DNA of 64,000 bases from Streptomyces sp. ICBB 8177 (GTDB taxonomy: Bacteria; Actinomycetota; Actinomycetes; Streptomycetales; Streptomycetaceae): the NCBI RefSeq assembly GCF_003144095.1, contig NZ_NSKH01000003.1, forward strand, positions 134,086 to 198,085. Reading direction: 5' to 3'. Numbering within the stretch: position 1 is the first letter of the stretch; every line of letters starts with the position of its first letter. A model generated the notes under the pieces. It was not told the origin of the DNA, made no database searches, and was given only the letters and a program-made list of their open reading frames with translations. The position numbers and the translations under genes were made by a program. Shown here piece by piece: positions 19,858-29,087 of this stretch.

Positions 19858-19950
19858 GCCCCGATCGCCTGAGCCTCGATCGCCCGCGCCCCGATCGCCT
19901 GGCCCCGGTCGCCGCCTGAGCCCGGACCGCCCGCCTCGGCCCCGATCGCG
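19849..19950. repeat. Degenerate 15-bp tandem repeats across a stop codon
   Basis: About six degenerate copies of a unit like GATCGCCTGAGCCCC begin inside the last codons of the HAD gene and run through the gap toward the convergent DJ-1 gene. The unit is a multiple of three and carries TGA in the same frame. Confidence 0.7.
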
Positions 19951-19956
19951 GTGCCC

Positions 19957-20523
19957 TCAGCCGACCGGTGCCTTCTCGCGCAGGACCTTCAGGAACTCCC
20001 GCATCCACGCCGGGTGGTCCGGCCAGGCACGGGCCGAGACCATCACGCCGTCGACGACGGCCTCCGCGTCGTGGAAACGCGCGCCCGCGCTCTCCATGTC
20101 CGGCTCAAGCGCCGGGTAGGCCGCCGTGCGCCGCCCGTGGAGCGCCCCGACCGCCGCGGTGATCAGCGGACCGTGGCAGATCTGGGCGACCGGCTTGTCG
20201 GCGTCGAAGAACGCCTTGAGGATCTTGCGCAGCAGCGGATCGTTGCGCAGGTACTCCGGGGCCCGGCCGCCGGGGATCACCACGGCCGCGTACTGGCCGG
20301 GATCGACCTCGGAGAAGGCCAGGTCGGCGGGCCAGGTGTAGCCGGGCTTCTCGGTGTAGGTGTCGAAGCCCTCCTCGAAGTCGTGCACGACGAAGCGCAG
20401 CTTCTTCGCGGACGGCGCCGCGAGGTGGACCTCGTACCCCTCCTCGCGCAGCCGCTGGTACGGGTAGAGCACTTCCAGCGACTCCGCCGCGTCGCCGGTC
20501 ACGATGAGAACCTTCGGTGCCAT
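19957..20523 (-). CDS. DJ-1/PfpI family protein
   Basis: A 188-aa class I glutamine amidotransferase-like protein. It has the nucleophile-elbow motif AQICHGPLI with C116, the preceding VVIPGGRAPEYLR, and a C-terminal VSARAWPDHPAWMREFL block. Members act as glyoxalases, deglycases, chaperones or peptidases, and the sequence does not decide between them. The ATG at 20523 is preceded by GGGAGGACGCC, a good ribosome site. It is divergent from the NAD-GDH gene across 485 bp. Confidence 0.88.
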   Translation of the reverse strand: MAPKVLIVTGDAAESLEVLYPYQRLREEGYEVHLAAPSAKKLRFVVHDFEEGFDTYTEKPGYTWPADLAFSEVDPGQYAAVVIPGGRAPEYLRNDPLLRKILKAFFDADKPVAQICHGPLITAAVGALHGRRTAAYPALEPDMESAGARFHDAEAVVDGVMVSARAWPDHPAWMREFLKVLREKAPVG

Positions 20524-21008
20524 GGCGTCCTCCCGCCTTCCCGTCACACCGCTCCCGCCCTCACGCTCCACGCTGCACCGCACGGCGCCCTTTGCCAACC
20601 GGGCCGCGCGGGCGGCGACCGCCGAGGCGCCGCCGCGCGGGCGGCGACCACCCGAGGGGCGCACGCGGGGCGCGCTGCGGCGCGCGTTCGGCGCACTGTC
20701 CAAAGCGTCGAAGACGGGGATGTGGCTTTGTACACAAACGGTCCCTGACAGCTCCCCTCCCAGGAGCGATAGCCTTACCTGGTGATCAGCGCGATACCGA
20801 GCGACGGCGACGAGGCCGTCGAGCTGCGCCGCCGGCGGAATCCCGCCCGGCGCCCCGCTGGTCGTCACATCCGGGTCACAACACCGAACGCGCACCCGGA
20901 TCGGCCCGTACGAGGCATAACGTCGTCCCCGAACGGCAACACCGCGCCGGGGCGACGCGCACATCAATCCCGACGTCACGCAACGGCGCGCGACAGGAGT
21001 CAGAGGAC
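20524..21008. other. 485-bp divergent regulatory region before NAD-GDH
   Basis: Contains the imperfect palindrome TTTGT-AC-ACAAA (20727-20738), a CTGACA at 20745-20750 and a TAGCCT at 20770-20775 (19 bp spacing). This could be the promoter of the glutamate dehydrogenase gene with the palindrome just upstream of -35. Between the boxes lies GCTCC-N7-GGAGC. A GTG-started frame from 20782 runs into the GDH gene in another frame and has no support. The leader would be ~230 nt. Confidence 0.4.
20727..20738. promoter_or_regulatory. Inverted repeat TTTGT-AC-ACAAA
   Basis: Perfect 5-bp arms around a 2-nt centre in otherwise GC-rich DNA, 6 bp upstream of a possible -35 for the NAD-GDH gene. It has the shape of a repressor or activator site; the regulator is unknown. 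Confidence 0.35.
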
Positions 21009-24000
21009 ATGCAGACCAAGCTGGACGAAGCCAAGGCCGAGCTGCTCGACCGGGCGGCACGGGTAGCTGAGAACAGCCCGGCGGGGGGACTACCTGACGA
21101 GGGCCTCGACGCGGAGGCCATCGGAACGTTCCTCCAGCGCTACTACCTGCACACCGCGCCCGAGGACGTCGTCGACCGCGACCCGGTGGACGTCTACGGT
21201 GCCGCGCTGTCGCACTACCGCCTCGCCGAGACGCGCCCGCAGGGCACGGCGAACGTACGGGTGCACACCCCCTCGGTCGAGGAGAACGGCTGGACCTGCA
21301 GCCACACCGTCGTCGAGGTCGTCACCGACGACATGCCCTTCCTGGTGGACTCGGTCACCAACGAGCTGTCCCGCCAGGACCGCGCCATCCACGTCGTCAT
21401 CCACCCGCAGGTCGTCGTCCGCCGTGACGTCACCGGCAAGCTGCTGGAGATCCTCGGCACCAGCAACCTGGTCGAGGCCGCCGGAGCCGGTCTGCCCGGC
21501 GCCCAGCTGCCGCACGACGCGCTGATCGAGTCGTGGATCCACGTCGAGGTGGACCGCGAGACCGACCGCGCCGACCTCAAGCAGATCACCTCCGACCTGC
21601 GCCGCGTGCTGTCCGACGTGCGCGAGTCCGTCGAGGACTGGACGAAGATGCGCGACGCCGCGCTGCGCATCGCCGACGAACTGGCCGCCACCCCGCCCGC
21701 GCTGCCGGAGCAGGAGGTCGGCGAGGCGTGGGAGCTGCTGCGCTGGCTCGCCGACGACCACTTCACCTTCCTCGGCTACCGCGAGTACAAGCTGACGACC
21801 GAGACGACCGCGGACGGCACCGAGGAGGACGTGCTGACCGCCGTCCCCGGCACCGGCCTGGGCATCCTGCGCTCCGACCCGGTGCACCGCGAGGACGAGG
21901 GCGGCAAGCCGATCGCCTCCTCGTTCAACCGGCTGCCGGCCGACGCCCGCGCCAAGGCCCGCGAGCCGCACCTGCTGATCCTCACCAAGGCCAACAGCCG
22001 CTCCACCGTCCACCGCCCCTCGTACCTGGACTACGTGGGCGTCAAGACCTTCGACTCCGAGGGCAACGTCACCGGTGAGCGCCGCTTCCTCGGCCTGTTC
22101 TCCTCCGCCGCGTACACCGAGTCCGTCACCCGGGTGCCCGTGGTGCGCCGCAAGGTGCAGGAAGTGCTGGCCGGTGCCGGGTTCGGCCCCGACAGCCACG
22201 ACGGCCGGGACCTGCTGCAGATCCTGGAGACCTACCCGCGCGACGAGCTGTTCCAGACCGGCGCGGACGAGCTGCGGCCCATCGTCACCAGCGTCCTGTA
22301 CCTCCAGGAGCGACGCAGGCTGCGGCTGTTCCTGCGGCAGGACGAGTACGGCCGCTACTACTCGGCCCTGGTCTACCTGCCGCGCGACCGCTACACCACC
22401 GAGGTGCGGCTGCGGCTGACCGAGATCCTGCGCGAGGAACTCCAGGGCCGCACCGTCGACTTCACCGCCTGGAACACCGAATCGGTGCTCTCCCGGCTGC
22501 ACTTCGTCATCCGCGTCGCCCCCGGCACCCGCCTGCCGGAGCTGACCGACGCCGAGATCGACCGCATCGAGGCCCGGCTGGTGGAGGCCGCCCGCTCCTG
22601 GACCGACGGCTTCACCGAGGCACTGGGCGCCGAGTGCGGCGAGGAGCGCGCCGCCGAACTCGCCCGCCGTTACGCGCACGCCTTCCCCGAGGGCTACAAG
22701 GCCGACTTCTCCGCCCGCACCGCGGTCGCCGACCTCCAGCACCTCGAACAGCTCGCCCCCGAGGGCGACTTCACCCTCAGCCTCTACGAGCCGGTCGGCG
22801 CGGGCCCCGGCGAGCGCCGCTTCAAGATCTACCGCACCGGCGCCCCGGTCCTGCTCACCGAGGTGCTGCCGGTCCTGGAGCGCCTCGGCGTCGAGGTCGT
22901 CGACGAACGGCCGTACGAGCTCAAGCGCGCCGACCACTCCAAGGCGTGGATCTACGACTTCGGGCTGCGCCTGGACCGTTCGCTCGGCGACCTGGGCGAC
23001 GACGCGCGCGAGCGCTTCCAGGAGGCGTTCTCCGCCACCTGGACCGGCAAGGCGGAGAACGACGGCTTCAACGCGCTGGTGCTGCGCGCCGGGCTGACCT
23101 GGCGCGAGGCGATGGTGCTGCGCGCGTACGCCAAGTACCTGCGGCAGGCCGGCGCCACCTTCAGCCAGGAGTACATGGAGGAGACCCTCCGCACCAACGT
23201 CCACACCACCCGGCTTCTGGTCAACCTCTTCCAGGCCCGCATGTCGCCCGACCACCAGCGGGCCGGCGCCGAGCTGACCGACGGCCTGCTGGAGGAGCTG
23301 GACGGCGCGCTGGACCAGGTCGCCTCGCTCGACGAGGACCGCATCCTGCGCGCGTTCCTCACCCTGATCAAGGCGACGCTGCGCACCAACTACTTCCAGC
23401 TGGACGGCGACGGCCACGCCCACCCGTACCTGTCGGTGAAGTTCGACCCGCAGGCCATCCCGGAGCTGCCCGCGCCGCGTCCGGCCTACGAGATCTGGGT
23501 CTACTCGCCGCGCGTCGAGGGCGTCCACCTGCGGTTCGGCAAGGTCGCCCGCGGTGGCCTGCGCTGGTCGGACCGCCGGGAGGACTTCCGCACCGAGGTC
23601 CTGGGCCTGGTCAAGGCGCAGATGGTCAAGAACACCGTCATCGTGCCGGTCGGCGCCAAGGGCGGCTTCGTCGGCAAGCGGCTGCCCGACCCGGCGGCCG
23701 ACCGCGACGCGTGGCTGGCCGAGGGCATCGCCTCGTACAAGACGTTCATCTCGGGGCTGCTCGACATCACCGACAACCTGGTCGGCGGCGAGGTCGTGCC
23801 GCCCAAGGACGTCGTGCGGCACGACGGTGACGACACCTACCTGGTGGTCGCCGCCGACAAGGGCACCGCGGCCTTCTCCGACATCGCCAACGAGGTCGCG
23901 ATCTCCTACGGCTTCTGGCTCGGCGACGCCTTCGCCTCCGGCGGCTCGGTCGGCTACGACCACAAGAAGATGGGCATCACCGCCAAGGGCGCCTGGGAGT

Positions 24001-25979
24001 CGGTCAAGCGGCACTTCCGCGAGATGGGCCACAACACCCAGGAAGAGGACTTCACGGTCGTCGGCGTCGGCGACATGTCCGGCGACGTCTTCGGCAACGG
24101 CATGCTGCTGAGCGAGCACATCCGCCTGGTCGCCGCCTTCGACCACCGGCACATCTTCCTCGACCCCGAGCCCGACGCGGCCTCCTCGTACGCGGAGCGG
24201 CGCCGGATGTTCGAACTGCCGCGCAGCAGCTGGGCCGACTACGACACCAAGCTGATCTCGGCCGGCGGCGGCGTCCACCCGCGCACCGCCAAGTCCATCG
24301 CGATCACCCCGCAGGTCCGCAAGGCGCTGGGCATCGAGTCCGGCGTCGCGAAGATGACGCCCGCGGAGCTGATGAAGGCCATCCTCCAGGCCCCGGTGGA
24401 CCTGCTGTGGAACGGCGGCATCGGCACGTACGTGAAGGCGTCCACCGAGTCGCACGCCGACGTCGGCGACAAGGCCAACGACGCCATCCGCGTCAACGGC
24501 GACGAACTGCGCGTCAAGGTGGTCGGCGAGGGCGGCAACCTGGGCCTGACCCAGCTGGGCCGCATCGAGTTCGCCCGCAGCGGCGGCCCCGGCGGCAACG
24601 GCGGGCGGATCAACACCGACGCCATCGACAACAGCGCCGGCGTGGACGCCTCGGACCACGAGGTGAACATCAAGATCCTGCTCAACTCGGTCGTCGCGGA
24701 CGGCGACCTGACCGTCAAGCAGCGCAACGCGCTGTTGGCGGAGATGACCGACGAGGTCGGCTCGCTGGTGCTGCGCAACAACTACGCGCAGAACGTGGCG
24801 CTCGCCAACTCCATGGCCCAGGCGCACAGCCTGCTCCCCGCCCAGCAGCGCTTCATGCGCCGCCTGGTGCGCGACGGCCACCTGGACCGGGCCCTGGAGT
24901 TCCTGCCCACCGACCGCCAGATCCGCGAGCGGCTCAGCGCCGGGCAGGGGCTGACCGACCCCGAGACCTGCGTGCTGCTCGCCTACACCAAGATCACGGC
25001 GGCCGACGAGCTGATCGCCACCGACCTGCCGGACGACCCGTACCTGCGCTCGCTGCTGCACGCGTACTTCCCGCACGCGCTGCGTGAACGGTTCGCCGCC
25101 CAGGTCGACGGGCACGCGCTGCACCGCGAGATCATCACCACGCTGCTGGTCAACGACACCGTCAACACCGGCGGCACGACGTTCCTGCACCGGCTGCGCG
25201 AGGAGACCGGCGCGTCCACCGAGGAGATCGTGCGGGCGCACACCGCCGCCCGGGCCATCTTCGACCTGGCCAGGATCTGGGACGACGTCGAGGCGCTGGA
25301 CAACGTGGTGGCGGCCGACGCGCTGACCCGCATCCGGCTGCACTCGCGGCGGCTGGTCGAGCGCGGCACCCGCTGGCTGCTCAACAACCGCCCGCAGCCG
25401 CTCCAGATCGCCGAGACCATCGACTTCTTCGGCGAGCGCGTCGCGACGGTCTGGGCGCAACTGCCCAAGCTGCTGCGCGGTGCCGACCTGGAGTGGTACC
25501 AGGGCATCCACGACGAGCTGACCGGTGCCGGGGTGCCGGAGGAACTGGCGACCCGGGTCGCGGGCTTCTCCTCGGTCTTTCCCGCGCTCGACATCGTCGC
25601 GGTCGCCGACCGGGTCGACAAGGACGCGCTGGACGTCGCCGAGGTCTACTACGACCTGGCCGACCGGCTCTCCATCACCAAGCTGCTCGACCGCATCATC
25701 GAGCTGCCGCGGGCCGACCGCTGGCAGTCGATGGCGCGGGCGGCGATCCGCGAGGACCTGTTCGCGGCGCACGCGGCGCTGACCCAGGACGTGCTGTCGG
25801 CCGGCAACGGCGCCTCCACGCCGGAGCAGCGCTTCGAGGAGTGGGAGCGCAAGAACGCGGCGCTGCTGGGCCGTGCCCGCGCCACGCTGGAGGAGATCCA
25901 GGGCTCGGAGTCCTTCGACCTGGCGAACCTCTCGGTGGCGATGCGGACCATGCGCACCCTGCTGCGCACCCACAGCTGA
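21009..25979 (+). CDS. NAD-specific glutamate dehydrogenase (large, 180-kDa class)
   Basis: A 1656-aa enzyme of the L_180 NAD-GDH class first known from Streptomyces clavuligerus and Pseudomonas GdhB. It deaminates glutamate to 2-oxoglutarate and ammonium. The long N-terminal regulatory region (~700 residues, ACT-like segments) precedes the catalytic core with RGGLRWSDRREDFRTEVLGL, KNTVIVPVGAKGGFVGK and a nucleotide-binding part with EGGNLGLTQLGRIEFA. The C-terminal helical region ends in RTLLRTHS. The ATG at 21009 follows CAGAGGA and gives the family's usual N-terminus; an open frame runs far upstream without similarity. A strong terminator follows at 26046-26075. Confidence 0.95.
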   Translation: MQTKLDEAKAELLDRAARVAENSPAGGLPDEGLDAEAIGTFLQRYYLHTAPEDVVDRDPVDVYGAALSHYRLAETRPQGTANVRVHTPSVEENGWTCSHTVVEVVTDDMPFLVDSVTNELSRQDRAIHVVIHPQVVVRRDVTGKLLEILGTSNLVEAAGAGLPGAQLPHDALIESWIHVEVDRETDRADLKQITSDLRRVLSDVRESVEDWTKMRDAALRIADELAATPPALPEQEVGEAWELLRWLADDHFTFLGYREYKLTTETTADGTEEDVLTAVPGTGLGILRSDPVHREDEGGKPIASSFNRLPADARAKAREPHLLILTKANSRSTVHRPSYLDYVGVKTFDSEGNVTGERRFLGLFSSAAYTESVTRVPVVRRKVQEVLAGAGFGPDSHDGRDLLQILETYPRDELFQTGADELRPIVTSVLYLQERRRLRLFLRQDEYGRYYSALVYLPRDRYTTEVRLRLTEILREELQGRTVDFTAWNTESVLSRLHFVIRVAPGTRLPELTDAEIDRIEARLVEAARSWTDGFTEALGAECGEERAAELARRYAHAFPEGYKADFSARTAVADLQHLEQLAPEGDFTLSLYEPVGAGPGERRFKIYRTGAPVLLTEVLPVLERLGVEVVDERPYELKRADHSKAWIYDFGLRLDRSLGDLGDDARERFQEAFSATWTGKAENDGFNALVLRAGLTWREAMVLRAYAKYLRQAGATFSQEYMEETLRTNVHTTRLLVNLFQARMSPDHQRAGAELTDGLLEELDGALDQVASLDEDRILRAFLTLIKATLRTNYFQLDGDGHAHPYLSVKFDPQAIPELPAPRPAYEIWVYSPRVEGVHLRFGKVARGGLRWSDRREDFRTEVLGLVKAQMVKNTVIVPVGAKGGFVGKRLPDPAADRDAWLAEGIASYKTFISGLLDITDNLVGGEVVPPKDVVRHDGDDTYLVVAADKGTAAFSDIANEVAISYGFWLGDAFASGGSVGYDHKKMGITAKGAWESVKRHFREMGHNTQEEDFTVVGVGDMSGDVFGNGMLLSEHIRLVAAFDHRHIFLDPEPDAASSYAERRRMFELPRSSWADYDTKLISAGGGVHPRTAKSIAITPQVRKALGIESGVAKMTPAELMKAILQAPVDLLWNGGIGTYVKASTESHADVGDKANDAIRVNGDELRVKVVGEGGNLGLTQLGRIEFARSGGPGGNGGRINTDAIDNSAGVDASDHEVNIKILLNSVVADGDLTVKQRNALLAEMTDEVGSLVLRNNYAQNVALANSMAQAHSLLPAQQRFMRRLVRDGHLDRALEFLPTDRQIRERLSAGQGLTDPETCVLLAYTKITAADELIATDLPDDPYLRSLLHAYFPHALRERFAAQVDGHALHREIITTLLVNDTVNTGGTTFLHRLREETGASTEEIVRAHTAARAIFDLARIWDDVEALDNVVAADALTRIRLHSRRLVERGTRWLLNNRPQPLQIAETIDFFGERVATVWAQLPKLLRGADLEWYQGIHDELTGAGVPEELATRVAGFSSVFPALDIVAVADRVDKDALDVAEVYYDLADRLSITKLLDRIIELPRADRWQSMARAAIREDLFAAHAALTQDVLSAGNGASTPEQRFEEWERKNAALLGRARATLEEIQGSESFDLANLSVAMRTMRTLLRTHS

Positions 25980-26045
25980 TCCGCCGAAGCAACTGGCCCG
26001 CTGAAGCAGTCGACTTGCTTGCGCAGCTGACCTGCTGAAGCGACG

Positions 26046-26075
26046 AGGGGCCCGCGGCACGCGCCGCGGGCCCCT
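26046..26075. terminator. Bidirectional terminator after NAD-GDH
   Basis: A 13-bp perfect stem (26046-26058 with 26063-26075) and a 4-nt loop ACGC, between the convergent ends at 25979 and 26086. Confidence 0.75.
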
Positions 26076-26085
26076 TCGCCGTGCC

Positions 26086-27657
26086 TCAGCCGCCCAGCGC
26101 GACCAGCCGTTCGCCCGTGGCGTGGTCGGCCGCGACGACCCTGCCGCCGTACGGCACGGGCTGGCCGTGGTCGAGGAACGCCCAGCGCGCGTGGTAGCGG
26201 GCGGCGATCAGGCGCTGGACGGACGCGGTGGCGTGCGGCGAGAAGTAGGCGCGCACGTCGTGCGCTCGCCGGTCGCGCACCTCCGGCGTGAGCGAGGGGT
26301 CCGGCCAGGTGTCGGAGACCAGGAACATCCCGTACGCGGGCAGCACATGGGTGGCGTGGAAGTCGTCGGTGAGCACCGTGTCGCCCACCGGCACGCGGTC
26401 GGCCACCCACGCGTAGCTCGGCCAGGTCACCAGATGTGTCAGCCGTACCGGCCCGATCGGCGGCAGCTTCACGATCGCCGCGGTCTGCACCACAAGCCCC
26501 AGGCACGCGGCTGCCGCCGCCACCGCGGCCATCACCTTGCGCGCCGCCGACCACGGCCGGGCCCGGGTCAGCTCGACCGCCAGCGCGAACTGCGGCGGGA
26601 ACAGCAGCAGTCCGAAGATCCGGCCGTAGGTGTAGTGCCCGCTGAACCAGCCGTACGCGGCGATGGCGACGTCGGCCAGCCACAGCAGCGGCAGCGGGTC
26701 CATCCGGTGCCGCCGCCAGCGCATCACCAACGCCGGGACACCGACCGCGCTCAGGCCGTACCAGGTGACCAACCGCCGCCCGTACAAGGCCTTGTGGAAC
26801 TTGTCGACCGTGGTGTCGCCGACCAGGCCGAAGACGTCGTAGTACGGCCACAGCACCGCGATCGCCACCGCGACGCCGACCGTCAGCAGCCAGCGCGCCG
26901 CCACCCGCCGGTCCCAGCCGCGCTGCCAGCCCGCGACGATCGCCGCGATGCCTGCCGCCGCACCGATCGAGGTGATCGGGTGGATCAGCAGGATCAGGCC
27001 CATGCTCAGCCCCACCACCGCGTGCGTCAGCAGTGAGCAGCGGCGGCGCGCGGCGCGGGCGGTCAACGCCCAGGTGTGCAGGGCCAGTCCGATGGCGAAC
27101 GCGGACGGGAAGGTCAGATTGCGCGTCATCGCGCCGACGTTGAGGAACCCGCTCCAGGCCGCCGGGCGGATCCCCCACAGCAGCATCATGGCGGCCAGCG
27201 CCAGCACCGGCACCCAGCGGTCGCGGCTGAGGGTGCGGGAGAACGCGGCGACACCCGTCAGCAGCACCGCGAGGTTCACCGCGCCCCAGCCGCGCAGCAC
27301 CTGCCAGCCGGCCAGCCCGGTCGCCTTGGCGATCACCCCCAGCACCACGATCAGCGGGGAGTAGTAGGGGCTGTCGGTGCCCGGCAGGTCGACCAGCGGG
27401 TTGGCCGGATGCAGCGGGTTCGCCTTGACGCGTTCGATGGCGGAGGCGTGCTGGCCGAAGTCGGAGATGATGTTGTTGCGCCACGCGAGCACGTTCATCA
27501 GCACGAAGAAGACGCCCGCCACGACCACGTACGGACTCGGCCGTCGCAGCGTCAAGTACCGTACCCGCAGGCCCGGTTGGGGTCCGCCGTCGGCCGTGGC
27601 GGGATCTCGCGCGCGGTCCGCGCCGATCGTGCGGGTATCCGTCGTGGCGTCTGTCAT
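26086..27657 (-). CDS. Polytopic membrane protein, GT-C glycosyltransferase-like
   Basis: A 523-aa integral membrane protein with a ~40-residue cytoplasmic N-terminus, about ten hydrophobic segments and a soluble C-terminal part of ~130 residues. The first loop contains DFGQHASAIERVKANPLHPANP and SPYYSPLIVVLG, resembling the acidic first loop of GT-C-fold transferases. I could not assign a family firmly and no sugar donor or acceptor can be named. The ATG at 27657 is preceded by GGTGGGAGACCC. It is divergent from the acyltransferase gene, suggesting a shared role in envelope glycan modification, which is inference only. Confidence 0.7.
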   Translation of the reverse strand: MTDATTDTRTIGADRARDPATADGGPQPGLRVRYLTLRRPSPYVVVAGVFFVLMNVLAWRNNIISDFGQHASAIERVKANPLHPANPLVDLPGTDSPYYSPLIVVLGVIAKATGLAGWQVLRGWGAVNLAVLLTGVAAFSRTLSRDRWVPVLALAAMMLLWGIRPAAWSGFLNVGAMTRNLTFPSAFAIGLALHTWALTARAARRRCSLLTHAVVGLSMGLILLIHPITSIGAAAGIAAIVAGWQRGWDRRVAARWLLTVGVAVAIAVLWPYYDVFGLVGDTTVDKFHKALYGRRLVTWYGLSAVGVPALVMRWRRHRMDPLPLLWLADVAIAAYGWFSGHYTYGRIFGLLLFPPQFALAVELTRARPWSAARKVMAAVAAAAACLGLVVQTAAIVKLPPIGPVRLTHLVTWPSYAWVADRVPVGDTVLTDDFHATHVLPAYGMFLVSDTWPDPSLTPEVRDRRAHDVRAYFSPHATASVQRLIAARYHARWAFLDHGQPVPYGGRVVAADHATGERLVALGG

Positions 27658-27893
27658 GGGTCTCCCACCCTCTCGCCGGGCACCGAGAAGGATGACCGCG
27701 CCAGGGTTACGGGCAGGGGGCGCGCGGGCCGCGGGCGTCCGACGCCCGGCGGTATGTTTTGTGACGTGCGTGAAGTTTTGGGGTGTGGTCAGGTGTCCGA
27801 ATGACGTTGGATGGCGGGCTTCATCCTGTGAAACATGTCACCCGTCGGAGTTATACGGCTCCCCGCACTTGCGGACCCCGGGTGGGTTCTGAC

Positions 27894-27899
27894 TAGCGT
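27894..27899 (+). promoter_or_regulatory. -10 box for near-leaderless acyltransferase mRNA
   Basis: TAGCGT ends 8 nt before the ATG at 27908. TTGCGG at 27869-27874 may serve as -35 with 19-bp spacing. No Shine-Dalgarno precedes the start. Confidence 0.4.
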
Positions 27900-27907
27900 C
27901 GAGTCCG

Positions 27908-28996
27908 ATGACTACAGCGGACACTTTGCAGAAGAGCGACCCCGTCGCGGGAGAACCATCGGCGGAAGCGCTGGTGCCGCCAAGACCCCGCGCCGCTCGT
28001 GACCCGTTCTTCGACAACGCGAAGTTCCTGCTGGTCGTCCTCGTCGTCATCGGCCACAACTGGTACCCGCTCATCGGCCAGTCGCGCTCCGTCAAGGCCG
28101 CGTACATGGTCGTCTACGCGTTTCACATGCCCGCGTTCATCCTGCTCAGCGGCTACTTCTCGCGGAGCTTCGAGGCCCGCCCCGACCAGGTGCGCAAGCT
28201 CGTGAAGTCCGTGCTGCTGCCCTACCTGATCTTCCAGGTCATCTACCTGGTCGTCATCGACAAGATCGACAACCAGCCGTTCACGATGAACTGGAACTAC
28301 CCCAGCTACCTGTGCTGGTTCCTGGTGGCGCTGTTCGCCTGGCGGCTGACCACACCGCTGTGGAAGGCGCTGCCGCAGCCCGTCGTGATCGCCGTGCTCA
28401 TCTCCATCGTCGCCGGTCTGATGAACGTCGGACTGGACTTCGCCTTCGCCCGCATCCTGGAGTTCCTGCCCTGGTTCGTCGCCGGACTCTGCATGAAGCC
28501 GGAGCACTTCCAGTGGCTGCGGCGCTCGTCGGTGCGCCGCTGGAGCGCGGCCGCCGTGCTGGTCGCGCTGCCGGTCGCCTACCTGCTGGCCCCCGCCGCG
28601 AACGTCAAGTGGCTGGACAACGAGTGGGGCACCGACACCCTCGGCGTCGGCGACGCGGAGTACGTCGGCATACGGCTCGCGCTGCTGCTGGCCAGCACGA
28701 TCATGGTGATCTCGGTGCTGGCGCTCGTCCCGCGCCGCAAGCTGTGGTTCACCGCGCTGGGCGCCGTGACCATGTACCCCTACCTGCTGCACGGGCTGGT
28801 CGTGCAGGCCGGTGAGTGGGCGGGCGTGCACAACGAAGTCGCCAAGGACGGGCCGCTCGCCGTCGTCTCGCTGACCGCGGGCGCGGTGCTGCTGGCGCTG
28901 GTGCTGGCCTCCCCGCCGGTGCGGAAGCTGGCGCACTGGGCGGTCGAGCCGTCGGTGCCGCGCCCGCCGAGCCCGAGGGCGCTGCTGGGCCGCTGA
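27908..28996 (+). CDS. Acyltransferase family 3 membrane protein (fucose 4-O-acetylase-like)
   Basis: A 362-aa membrane O-acyltransferase. After a ~30-residue hydrophilic start, the active-site signature reads FFDNAKFLLVVLVVIGHNW, with the conserved His of the first helix. A second motif is FHMPAFILLSGYFSRSF. About ten transmembrane helices follow, ending with MYPYLLHGLVV. This pattern matches YpcG/fucose-4-O-acetylase-like members that acetylate surface sugars; the acceptor is unknown. The start at 27908 lacks a ribosome site and lies just after a -10-like box. A 23-bp hairpin follows its stop. Confidence 0.88.
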   Translation: MTTADTLQKSDPVAGEPSAEALVPPRPRAARDPFFDNAKFLLVVLVVIGHNWYPLIGQSRSVKAAYMVVYAFHMPAFILLSGYFSRSFEARPDQVRKLVKSVLLPYLIFQVIYLVVIDKIDNQPFTMNWNYPSYLCWFLVALFAWRLTTPLWKALPQPVVIAVLISIVAGLMNVGLDFAFARILEFLPWFVAGLCMKPEHFQWLRRSSVRRWSAAAVLVALPVAYLLAPAANVKWLDNEWGTDTLGVGDAEYVGIRLALLLASTIMVISVLALVPRRKLWFTALGAVTMYPYLLHGLVVQAGEWAGVHNEVAKDGPLAVVSLTAGAVLLALVLASPPVRKLAHWAVEPSVPRPPSPRALLGR

Positions 28997-29001
28997 GTCC
29001 C

Positions 29002-29054
29002 CGAACGGGTGAGGGGCGTGGACGTCACCGGCGTCCACGCCCCTCACCCGTTCG
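29002..29054. terminator. 23-bp perfect hairpin, bidirectional terminator
   Basis: Arms 29002-29024 and 29032-29054 are perfectly complementary with a 7-nt loop (TCACCGG). It sits 5 bp after the acyltransferase stop and 33 bp before the stop of the convergent FHA/FtsK gene. It is the longest perfect stem I found in the window. Confidence 0.85.
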
Positions 29055-29087
29055 CGGGCCTCTCGCCCTCCCGGTCGCACCCTCGCG

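Noticed and set aside
20782-21066. A 94-codon GTG-started frame before NAD-GDH
   Set aside because: No ribosome site, no recognisable feature, and it runs into the GDH coding sequence in another frame.
21090-26060. A 1656-codon open frame antisense to the NAD-GDH gene
   Set aside because: Very high GC keeps antisense frames open; the product is low complexity Val/Asp/Arg/Gly-rich with no motif, and the sense strand encodes a clear enzyme.
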